Shown here: one piece after another, positions 1 through 5,099 of the stretch
How positions within the stretch are numbered: position 1 is the first letter of the stretch
Layout: each line of letters starts with the position of its first letter
Assembly (NCBI GenBank): GCA_955652625.1
Contig: CATPBM010000307.1
Location: 1-5,099, forward strand
Source of the DNA: an uncultured Steroidobacteraceae bacterium
GTDB taxonomy: Bacteria; Pseudomonadota; Gammaproteobacteria; Steroidobacterales; Steroidobacteraceae
Length of the DNA: 5,099 nt
Direction: 5' to 3'
Program-made: the position numbers and the translations under genes
Notes under the pieces: model-generated
The model's database searches: none
Seen by the model: the letters and a program-made list of their open reading frames with translations, nothing else
What the model was told of the DNA's origin: nothing

Positions 1-910
1 CGTGCAGGCTGGCAAAAACGCGCGCCGTCAGGCCCGGACTCAGATAAGCGACCGTGCCCGCGGTGCTTTGAATGTCAGCGAGCGCTCCCTGGTCGGGGGA
101 TTTGTGCAGCACGTTCACCTGCAGCTGCGGAACCCACTGGGGGTTGCTTTCGTAGCGCACTCCAAGGCTCACCGTTGTCGAGTTGCCCGGCCGATAGTCG
201 TTACCCGGCTGATCCATGTGGTGGTTCACGGCGCTTTGGAATTGTCCGTTGACGAACGCGTCGAAGTTCTGACTGACCGCCTGATAGTAGTAGGCGCCGA
301 CAATGACATCGGTGCTGCCCGTGCCCGGTTGCAGACTCGCGTCCAGCGGAGTTCCGGCGTTGGGCCCGCCGTAAAAGTCGACCGCGGTGCCGTAGCGGCC
401 GGTGGGAAGTTTGACGCCCAGCTGAATGCCCAGATTGTGGGTCGGCAACAATCCCTGGTAGGCGCCGATGAGTCGAATATCCCCGAGACTCGAGCTGCGC
501 GAGCTGCTCAGGTCCGCCAGGGGTTGCGTCGCAACGAACGTGCCGTAGGTCGAATGAGTACGCACGACGTAGGGCACGAGCAGGCTGATATTCCAGGAGG
601 AGCTGGGGCTGTAGCTCAGACCCGTGGTGAGGTAGCGGCTGAGCGTCTCGCGCTCGAGCTCATGTCCGTCGGGCACGCCGGAAACCGGGCGCGTGCCGCT
701 GCGCAGCTGATCCTGGTGCAGGTAGTCGTACTCAACGCTCATGCGCCATCCGGCGATGGCTGAATAGCCCATCGCGGCATCGGAGCTCAGGGTGCAGCCG
801 CAGCTTGCACAGGCTTGAGCGCTGTGCGGCATCGCGACGGCAACCGGGATGACTGCCAGAACGGCCGACGCAAACCGCCGCAGCCGGCCGGGAATAACTG
901 AGTTCAGCAT
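1..910 (-). CDS. Predicted outer-membrane beta-barrel protein with N-terminal CASCGC motif (3' end cut by window edge)
   Basis: The frame is open from ATG at 910 to the window edge, giving 303 visible residues and no stop. Residues 1-33 look like a signal peptide: basic stretch R9-R12, hydrophobic core about 13-26, and AQA (31-33) as a signal peptidase I site. The mature protein would begin at C34, with cysteines 34, 37 and 39 in CASCGC. The rest has short alternating strands rich in Tyr, Ser, Gly and Asn, as in outer-membrane barrels. It includes SLGD (141-144) and GVKLPTG (165-171), which recall the transporter-like barrels grouped with Phenol_MetA_deg (PF13557). I remember similar CASCGC-type hypothetical proteins from high-GC proteobacteria, but the substrate is unknown to me. 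A GGGAGA ribosome binding site (914-919) lies just before the ATG. It follows the DUF2946-like gene by 106 bases, so co-transcription is plausible. The barrel assignment is inference from sequence character; the reading frame itself is secure. Confidence 0.8.
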   Translation of the reverse strand, partial: MLNSVIPGRLRRFASAVLAVIPVAVAMPHSAQACASCGCTLSSDAAMGYSAIAGWRMSVEYDYLHQDQLRSGTRPVSGVPDGHELERETLSRYLTTGLSYSPSSSWNISLLVPYVVRTHSTYGTFVATQPLADLSSSRSSSLGDIRLIGAYQGLLPTHNLGIQLGVKLPTGRYGTAVDFYGGPNAGTPLDASLQPGTGSTDVIVGAYYYQAVSQNFDAFVNGQFQSAVNHHMDQPGNDYRPGNSTTVSLGVRYESNPQWVPQLQVNVLHKSPDQGALADIQSTAGTVAYLSPGLTARVFASLH

Positions 911-1016
911 GATTCTCCCAACTCGCGCGCCAGGGCGAGACGTCCGCAGACGCCATGGGTTTTCCGAATGAGTACGCGCCGGGGCCGCTCAGTGCGCGCC
1001 CGGGTGCACCAGGATT
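911..1016. other. 106-base gap between the DUF2946-like gene and the barrel gene
   Basis: Apart from the ribosome binding site next to the barrel gene, I see no clear promoter, terminator hairpin with a T tract or repeat here. Its emptiness is compatible with the two flanking genes sharing a transcript, but does not prove it. Confidence 0.4.
914..919 (-). promoter_or_regulatory. Ribosome binding site of the beta-barrel gene
   Basis: GGGAGA on the minus strand lies 3 bases before the ATG at 910 (4 bases if GGGAG is counted as the core). The spacing is short but usable, and it supports this ATG, which is also the one that gives a complete signal peptide. Confidence 0.5.
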
Positions 1017-1412
1017 TCAGGCGCTGGGCGGGGGACCGCGCGAGGACTGTGTGCGCAGGATGGCGGGGACAAACACCTGGATGGCTGTGCGCTCGCCAGA
1101 GACCGTCGCGCCAGCCGTGGCGGGCAGCGCCGCGGCAGGCAGGGATGCGGAGGTGGCCGTGGCGCCGGAGGCAAACAGGCAGGGCGCGTGATGCGTCGCG
1201 TCTCTCCCGCCGGCCCCCTCGCCCGCGTGCTGGGCATGGCCGGCCACGCCGGACGGCATCGGGCCTTCGCCGGGGCACAATCCGATTGCGAGTCCGCCGC
1301 CGGCGGCCACTGGCATGAAACCCAACGGGATCAGCGCTCGCAGCAGCAGCGCCGGCAGCACCAGCAGAGCCAGCCGCCGCCGTGTTCGCAGGTAGGAGAG
1401 CCCGGTGGTCAC
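1017..1412 (-). CDS. DUF2946-like small membrane/secreted protein with His/Cys cluster
   Basis: This 131-residue protein starts at GTG 1412; an in-frame TGA about 35 bases upstream rules out a much longer form. A basic start (R9, R11-R13) is followed by a hydrophobic segment, about 14-35, that reads as a signal peptide or membrane anchor and runs into GFMP (31-34). Then come LCPG (C46), histidines 59, 62, 74 and 75, and HHAPCLFA (C78), ending in a RGPPPSA tail. The order (Leu-rich start, GFMP, CPG, His-rich segment, H..C.FA, RGPP end) matches what I remember of the DUF2946 family, whose members often sit near metal or copper uptake genes. A metal-related role for this protein is inference. 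There is no convincing Shine-Dalgarno sequence, and a possible promoter sits so close that the transcript may be leaderless. It lies 77 bases after ribE and 106 bases before the barrel gene. Confidence 0.75.
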   Translation of the reverse strand: MTTGLSYLRTRRRLALLVLPALLLRALIPLGFMPVAAGGGLAIGLCPGEGPMPSGVAGHAQHAGEGAGGRDATHHAPCLFASGATATSASLPAAALPATAGATVSGERTAIQVFVPAILRTQSSRGPPPSA

Positions 1413-1419
1413 GCTTGAC

Positions 1420-1446
1420 AGTCTACCGGGCGGGGGTGGCTTTCAA
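1420..1446 (-). promoter_or_regulatory. Possible sigma70-type promoter for the DUF2946-like gene
   Basis: On the minus strand TTGAAA (1441-1446) and TAGACT (1420-1425) resemble -35 and -10 boxes, with 5/6 and 4/6 matches. The 15-base spacer is GC-rich and shorter than the usual 17. The expected start point would fall at or next to the GTG at 1412, which would explain why that gene lacks a ribosome binding site. The match is weak and could be chance. Confidence 0.22.
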
Positions 1447-1447
1447 C

Positions 1448-1465
1448 ATGGGGCAGGCTGCCCAT
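1448..1465. terminator. Weak hairpin between ribE and the DUF2946-like gene
   Basis: GGGCA (1451-1455) pairs with TGCCC (1459-1463) around a 3-base loop, and AT/AT pairs extend the stem past one bulged G. It begins 25 bases after the ribE stop codon. No T run follows it on the minus strand, so intrinsic termination would be inefficient. It might instead be part of a protein-binding site or a mere local palindrome. Confidence 0.2.
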
Positions 1466-1485
1466 ATTTCCCGTGCATGTTTCCC
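1463..1485. repeat. Two-copy 10-bp direct repeat upstream of the DUF2946-like gene
   Basis: On the plus strand CATATTTCCC (1463-1472) and CATGTTTCCC (1476-1485) match at 9 of 10 positions and are separated by 3 bases (period 13). They lie about 17 to 39 bases upstream of the candidate -35 box. The second copy also begins with CATGTT, which forms an inverted pair with AACATG at 1445-1450. The arrangement is compatible with a regulator-binding site, but nothing identifies the regulator. Confidence 0.35.
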
Positions 1486-1489
1486 CACC

Positions 1490-2089
1490 TCAGGACTCCG
1501 GTACCGCGAGCAGCCGCGCCAGGTAGCGTGCCACCTGATCAACTTCGAGATTCACGCGCGCACCCACGGTGAGGGCGCCGAGCGTGGTGGCGGTCTGAGT
1601 GTGGGGGATGATGTTGACGCCGAAGCTCGCGGCGTCCACGACGTTGATGGTCAGACTCACGCCGTCCACCGCCACCGAGCCCTTTGGCGCAAGGTAACGC
1701 GCCAGTGCCGGCGGCACGCCGATAGTCAGGCGTTGCGAGCGCGCATCGCGGCTCAGCGCGTCAATCCGCGCGACGCCGTCAATGTGTCCTGACACCAGGT
1801 GTCCGCCGAGCGCATCACCTGCCCGCAGGGCGGGCTCGAGATTCACCGGCGCCCCGGGGCGCAGATCTCCCAGGGTCGTGAGCGCGAGAGTCTCGCGCGA
1901 TACGTCGGCAGCGAAGGTACGCCCCTGTACCTCGGTTGCGGTGAGACAGCAGCCCTGCACGCAGATGCTATCGCCGATGCGAACCGCGGACATATCCAGG
2001 TGCGGACACGCGATCAACAGCCGCAGGTCCCCGCCGCGACTCTCGCTCGCCTGCACGCGGCCGACGTCCTGGACGATTCCGGTAAACAA
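1490..2089 (-). CDS. ribE: Riboflavin synthase alpha subunit
   Basis: Catalyses the last step of riboflavin synthesis in the cytoplasm: two 6,7-dimethyl-8-ribityllumazine molecules dismutate to riboflavin and a pyrimidinedione, which is recycled. The protein is 199 residues (E. coli RibC, also called RibE, has 213). It shows the two similar lumazine-binding halves: residues 1 to about 96 with MFTGIV and GCCLT (46-50), and a second half beginning near GGHLVSGHID (95-104), with KGSVAVDGVSLTIN and IPHTQTATTLG. S41, C48 and H102 sit at the same numbers as residues known to matter in the E. coli enzyme. The start codon is TTG at 2089; this start gives the invariant MFTGI terminus and has AAGGAG 8 bases upstream. 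ribD ends 31 bases before it, so the two are almost certainly co-transcribed. The gene is intact and the identification is very secure. Confidence 0.97.
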   Translation of the reverse strand: MFTGIVQDVGRVQASESRGGDLRLLIACPHLDMSAVRIGDSICVQGCCLTATEVQGRTFAADVSRETLALTTLGDLRPGAPVNLEPALRAGDALGGHLVSGHIDGVARIDALSRDARSQRLTIGVPPALARYLAPKGSVAVDGVSLTINVVDAASFGVNIIPHTQTATTLGALTVGARVNLEVDQVARYLARLLAVPES

Positions 2090-2097
2090 GCGCTTCG

Positions 2098-2103
2098 CTC
2101 CTT
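2098..2103 (-). promoter_or_regulatory. Strong ribosome binding site fixing the TTG start of ribE
   Basis: AAGGAG on the minus strand lies 8 bases before the TTG at 2089, inside the 31-base ribD-ribE gap. With the conserved FTGIV sequence straight after the TTG, it settles the start despite the rare initiation codon. Confidence 0.85.
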
Positions 2104-2120
2104 AAATCAACCGCGGGCCA

Positions 2121-3242
2121 TCAACCGCCCGCCGGGCGCGGCCGCAAGCGCAGGCGTGCGTCCTCGCCGATCTGCTGCATCTCCATCAGCGCGAACTGCG
2201 GCGCCGCGGCGAGCTCCTGCAGGCGCGGCAGCTCCACCAGCGCGCGGGCCGCTGGACCGAGGAGCGTGGGCGCCACGTATAGCAGCAGCTCATCGACCAG
2301 CGAGTTGGCGATCAGCGCCCCCGCGAGCGTCGCTCCGGCCTCCACCAGCACCTCGTTCGCCTCGAGCTCGCCCAGTCGCGCGAGCACCCCCGGCAGCGCC
2401 AGCCGGTCCGCGACGGCCGGCAGCGACTCAACGCGTGCGCCGCGCGCACTCAGAGTGGCCGCGCGCGCATCGTCCGGGCTTGCGAGTGAGGTCAGGATCA
2501 GCACCTCGCCGCCAGTGCTGAACAGCCGCGCGCCCGGGGGGGTGCGCAAGTGCGCGTCCAGCACCACGCGCAGCGGTTGACGCCGGCCGCGGCCCTCTGC
2601 CTCCTCCGCCAGGCGCACGTCCAGGCGCGGGTCATCGGCGAGCAGCGTGCCCACCCCGGTCAGGATTGCGGAGCTGCGGGCGCGCCAGTGCTGCACGTCC
2701 TTTCGCGCCGCCTGCCCGGTGATCCAGCGACTCGTGCCATCGGCGAGCGCGGTGCGCCCATCGAGGCTCATGGCGAGCTTGAGGCGCACGAACGGCAGCC
2801 CATGCTGCATGCGCTTGATGAAGCCGGCGTTGAGCTCGCAGGCCTCCGCGGCGAGAAGTCCCGCATCGACCGTGATGCCGGCGGCGCGCAGCGCGGCCGC
2901 GCCGCGCCCGTTCACTTCGGGGTTAGGGTCGGCGGTGGCGTACACCACGCGCGCCACGCGGGCGGCCGTGAGCGCCTCCACGCACGGCGGCGTGCGGCCG
3001 TAATGGCTGCACGGCTCGAGCGTCACGTACACCGTCGCGCCCGCGGCCTGGGCCCCACTAGCGCGCAGCGCCACCACTTCCGCGTGCGCCTCACCGGCGC
3101 GCTCGTGCCAGCCCTCGCCAATGATGCCACCGCGCTGCGCGATCACGCAGCCGACGCGCGGATTTGGGTCGGTGCTCTCGAGCCCGCGCGCCGCCAGGGT
3201 CAGGGCGCGCTGCATCGCGAAGCGGTCAAAGTCGGAAAACAT
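2121..3242 (-). CDS. ribD: Bifunctional diaminohydroxyphosphoribosylaminopyrimidine deaminase / 5-amino-6-(5-phosphoribosylamino)uracil reductase
   Basis: Carries out the second and third steps of riboflavin synthesis from GTP: deamination of the pyrimidine, then NADPH-dependent reduction of the ribosyl side chain. The N-terminal zinc deaminase domain (about 1-145) has HAE (H53, E55) and PCSHYGRTPPC (C77-C87 region, with C78 and C87 as zinc ligands) plus DPNPRVGCVI near 25-34. The C-terminal reductase domain (about 150-368) has RLKLAMSLDGRTA (153-165), GTLLADDPRL (198-207), LVEAGATLAGAL (299-310) and VDELLLYVAPTLLG (316-329). I chose ATG at 3242 (373 residues), because MFSDFDRFAMQRAL aligns with the start of E. 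coli RibD. An in-frame GTG at 3272 would add ten residues that lack family likeness. Neither start has a strong ribosome binding site. The gene sits 39 bases after nrdR and 31 before ribE. Both domains look complete. Confidence 0.96.
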   Translation of the reverse strand: MFSDFDRFAMQRALTLAARGLESTDPNPRVGCVIAQRGGIIGEGWHERAGEAHAEVVALRASGAQAAGATVYVTLEPCSHYGRTPPCVEALTAARVARVVYATADPNPEVNGRGAAALRAAGITVDAGLLAAEACELNAGFIKRMQHGLPFVRLKLAMSLDGRTALADGTSRWITGQAARKDVQHWRARSSAILTGVGTLLADDPRLDVRLAEEAEGRGRRQPLRVVLDAHLRTPPGARLFSTGGEVLILTSLASPDDARAATLSARGARVESLPAVADRLALPGVLARLGELEANEVLVEAGATLAGALIANSLVDELLLYVAPTLLGPAARALVELPRLQELAAAPQFALMEMQQIGEDARLRLRPRPAGG

Positions 3243-3281
3243 AACTATCCGCGCACAGCGCCCCCGGCTCACCGGCGCAGC

Positions 3282-3869
3282 TCATTTCTTGCCCCCCGCG
3301 CCCGGCTCGCCCTCGCCCGCCGCGGGCTCCGGCAGCAGCGGCAGCTGCTCGCGATTCGCAGCCCTTCCCGGCTCGCGCTTGCGGGTGCGTGCGGGCGCGT
3401 GCGCCACGGGCCGCGCGCGCGCACTGCGCAGGCGCTGGATCTCCTCGTGAAATGCCTCGACATCCTCGAACTGCCGGTAGACGGAGGCGAAGCGCACATA
3501 AGCCACCTCATCGAGGTGCCGCAGCTCCTCCATCACCAGCTCTCCGATGGCGCGCGAGGAGACTTCGCGATCGCCGAGGCTGCGCACCTTGTGCACGATG
3601 CGGCTCAGGGCCTCATCGATCTGCTCGCGCGGCACCGGGCGTTTCTCCAGTGCCTTCTCCATGCCGGCGCGCAACTTGCCCTCATCGAACGTCTCGCGGC
3701 CGCGATCCCCCTTGATCACCAGCGGCATGAGCAGCTCCGCGGTCTCGAAGGTCGTGAACCGCTCGCCGCACTTCAGGCACTCGCGGCGGCGACGGATCTG
3801 GCGTCCCTCGCCGGCGAGGCGCGAGTCGTTCACCTTGGTCTCTTCGTGGCCGCAGAACGGACAGTGCAT
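3282..3869 (-). CDS. nrdR: Transcriptional repressor NrdR of ribonucleotide reductase genes
   Basis: A zinc-ribbon/ATP-cone regulator that senses ATP and dATP and represses nrd genes by binding NrdR boxes. The zinc ribbon uses C3, C6, C31 and C34 (MHCPFC ... CLKC), with the basic RRRR run at 26-29 and the conserved DSRL at 15-18. The ATP-cone spans about 49-139 ([24 protein letters not shown], then [15 protein letters not shown] at 122-136). The core ends near residue 148, where the E. coli protein (149 residues) stops. This protein continues for about 46 residues rich in Ala, Arg, Pro, Gly and Glu, giving 195 in all. The ATG at 3869 yields the canonical MHCPFC start; GGAGG lies 12 bases upstream, a slightly long spacing. 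It follows glyA by 22 bases and precedes ribD, the order typical of proteobacteria. Identification is very secure; the role of the tail is unknown. Confidence 0.97.
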   Translation of the reverse strand: MHCPFCGHEETKVNDSRLAGEGRQIRRRRECLKCGERFTTFETAELLMPLVIKGDRGRETFDEGKLRAGMEKALEKRPVPREQIDEALSRIVHKVRSLGDREVSSRAIGELVMEELRHLDEVAYVRFASVYRQFEDVEAFHEEIQRLRSARARPVAHAPARTRKREPGRAANREQLPLLPEPAAGEGEPGAGGKK

Positions 3870-3891
3870 GCGGCGCGTCAGCCTCCGCTGG

Positions 3892-5099
3892 CTACGGTCC
3901 GTAGACCGGGAAGCGGCGGCACAGCTCGATCACCTGCGGGCGCACGCGCTCGATCGCCGCCGGCGCGCCTTCCGCGTCCAGCACCTGGGCGATGAGGTCC
4001 GCCACCTGTTCGACGTCGGGCTCCTTGAAGCCGCGGGTGGTGGATGCCGGCGTGCCGATGCGCAGGCCGCTCGTGACCATCGGCGGGCGCGGATCATTGG
4101 GCACGGCGTTCTTGTTGACCGTGATGTTGGCCTTACCCAACGCCGCGTCCGCGTCCTTGCCAGTGATGCGGCGGTCCGCAAGGCTCATGAGGAACAGATG
4201 ATTGTCGGTGCCGCCGGAGACAATCTGGTAGCCGCGCTTGATGAAGCGCGCCGCCATGGCGCGCGAGTTGGCGAGCACCTGCAGCTGGTAGTCGCGGAAC
4301 TCCGGCTGCAGCGCCTCGAGCAGGGCTACCGCCTTGGCGGCAATGACGTGCATGAGCGGGCCGCCCTGCGTGCCGGGAAACACCAGCGAGTTGAGCTTCC
4401 TGGTGATCTCGTCGTTAGCGCGCGCCAGGATCAGCCCGCCACGCGGGCCACGCAGCGTCTTGTGCGTGGTGGTGGTCACCACATCCGCGTGCGGCACCGG
4501 ATTGGGGTAGATCCCCGTGGCCACCAGCCCGGCGACGTGCGCCATGTCCACGACGAAATAAGCCTCGACGCTCTTCGCAATCTCCGCGAAGCGCGCCCAG
4601 TCGATGACCCGGGAGTACGCCGAGAAGCCGGCCACGATCATCTTCGGCCGATGCTCCTCGGCGAGGCGCTGCACCTGCGCGTAGTCGATCTCGCCGGTAT
4701 CGGGACGGATACCGTACTGCGCGGCGCGGAAGAGCTTGCCGGAAAAGTTGACCTTGGCGCCGTGGGTGAGATGTCCGCCGTGATCGAGACTCATGCCGAG
4801 AATGGCATCGCCCGGCTGCACCAGCGCCAGGTAGGCCGCCGCGTTCGCCTGCGATCCGGAGTGCGGCTGCACGTTGGCGAAATCGGCACCGAAGAGTTTT
4901 TTGGCGCGGTCGATCGCCAGCTGCTCGACGACGTCCACGAATTCGCAACCGCCGTAGTAGCGCTTGCCGGGATAGCCTTCGGCGTACTTGTTGGTGAGCA
5001 CCGAGCCTTGCGCTTCGAGCACCCGCGGACTGGCGTAGTTCTCCGAGGCGATGAGCTCGACGTGTTCTTCCTGGCGGCGCCGCTCGCCCTGTATGGCGC
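3892..5099 (-). CDS. glyA: Serine hydroxymethyltransferase (5' end beyond window)
   Basis: A cytoplasmic pyridoxal-phosphate enzyme that interconverts serine and glycine with tetrahydrofolate and 5,10-methylene-tetrahydrofolate, the main one-carbon source. 401 residues are visible. The frame stays open through the right edge and begins [20 protein letters not shown], matching E. coli GlyA from about residue 18, so roughly 16 codons and the start are missing. The internal GTG at 5022 is not the real start, because conserved family sequence precedes it. Key elements are [33 protein letters not shown], the cofactor-contacting [10 protein letters not shown], and [14 protein letters not shown], whose Lys (codon 4459-4461) should be the one bound to pyridoxal phosphate (K229 in E. 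coli). [17 protein letters not shown] and [11 protein letters not shown] follow, and the protein ends in FPVYGP. All are intact. It leads the nrdR-rib gene run; the promoter and any regulatory leader lie outside the window. Confidence 0.97.
   Translation of the reverse strand, partial: AIQGERRRQEEHVELIASENYASPRVLEAQGSVLTNKYAEGYPGKRYYGGCEFVDVVEQLAIDRAKKLFGADFANVQPHSGSQANAAAYLALVQPGDAILGMSLDHGGHLTHGAKVNFSGKLFRAAQYGIRPDTGEIDYAQVQRLAEEHRPKMIVAGFSAYSRVIDWARFAEIAKSVEAYFVVDMAHVAGLVATGIYPNPVPHADVVTTTTHKTLRGPRGGLILARANDEITRKLNSLVFPGTQGGPLMHVIAAKAVALLEALQPEFRDYQLQVLANSRAMAARFIKRGYQIVSGGTDNHLFLMSLADRRITGKDADAALGKANITVNKNAVPNDPRPPMVTSGLRIGTPASTTRGFKEPDVEQVADLIAQVLDAEGAPAAIERVRPQVIELCRRFPVYGP

Noticed and set aside
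2..763. Long plus-strand open frame (253 codons) opposite the barrel gene
   Set aside because: It is the exact antisense phase of the minus-strand barrel frame. The minus frame has a signal peptide, ribosome binding site and family-like motifs, while the plus translation is Ala/Arg/Val-rich with no recognisable domain.
904..1278. 124-codon minus-strand frame overlapping the DUF2946-like gene and the start of the barrel gene
   Set aside because: It is very arginine-rich, lacks domain likeness and is an alternative frame of the better supported DUF2946-like gene. It ends just past the barrel start only by chance.
1335..1385. CAG/CCG-rich short repeats
   Set aside because: They encode the Leu/Ala-rich hydrophobic segment and Arg run of the DUF2946-like protein; codon bias explains them.
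1415..1420. Perfect TTGACA on the plus strand as a -35 box
   Set aside because: No acceptable -10 box lies 16-18 bases downstream and no plus-strand gene follows.
3243..3272. GTG at 3272 as the ribD start
   Set aside because: It adds ten residues (MSRGRCARIV) without family likeness and has no good ribosome binding site; ATG at 3242 aligns with known RibD starts.
3870..3891. FMN riboswitch or other leader element before the rib genes
   Set aside because: The gaps before nrdR, ribD and ribE are 22, 39 and 31 bases, too short for an RFN element, and no matching conserved boxes are visible.
2550..3995. 481-codon plus-strand open frame antisense to ribD, nrdR and the end of glyA
   Set aside because: Long antisense frames are expected in GC-rich genes where stop codons are scarce. 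It spans three well-identified genes, and its translation is His/Arg/Ala-rich with no family likeness.

Overview
This is a GC-rich, gene-dense chromosomal window. Every gene I can support lies on the minus strand, so transcription runs from high to low coordinates. The order glyA - nrdR - ribD - ribE is the housekeeping arrangement known from many Gammaproteobacteria and Betaproteobacteria. The proteins align well from memory with E. coli GlyA, NrdR, RibD and RibC/RibE. Together with the high GC, the proline- and arginine-rich NrdR tail and the neighbouring outer-membrane gene, this suggests a high-GC gammaproteobacterium of the Xanthomonadales/Nevskiales/Steroidobacter kind. That placement is inference, not proof.

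Layout from the right edge leftwards: glyA (serine hydroxymethyltransferase, 3892-5099) lacks only about 16 N-terminal codons, which lie beyond the window. It is followed by nrdR (3282-3869), ribD (2121-3242) and ribE (1490-2089), with gaps of 22, 39 and 31 bases. These four are probably co-transcribed. GlyA supplies one-carbon units and glycine, NrdR represses ribonucleotide reductase genes, and RibD and RibE carry out the deamination/reduction and the final dismutation steps of riboflavin synthesis. ribE begins with a rare TTG codon behind a strong AAGGAG ribosome binding site.

The usual next genes of this cluster (ribBA, ribH, nusB) do not follow. After a 77-base gap come two envelope genes: a small DUF2946-like protein with a His/Cys cluster (1017-1412, GTG start) and a predicted outer-membrane beta-barrel whose mature N-terminus starts with CASCGC (1-910, cut by the left edge of the window). 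The 77-base gap holds a 10-bp direct repeat, nested inverted repeats and a possible promoter placed for a leaderless GTG start. It is the most interesting non-coding stretch here.

I found no RNA genes, CRISPR arrays, insertion sequences or recognisable riboswitch. The window is mostly ordinary housekeeping DNA. The part that deserves a closer look is the DUF2946/CASCGC-barrel pair and its control region; I see no convincing case for a wholly new system.
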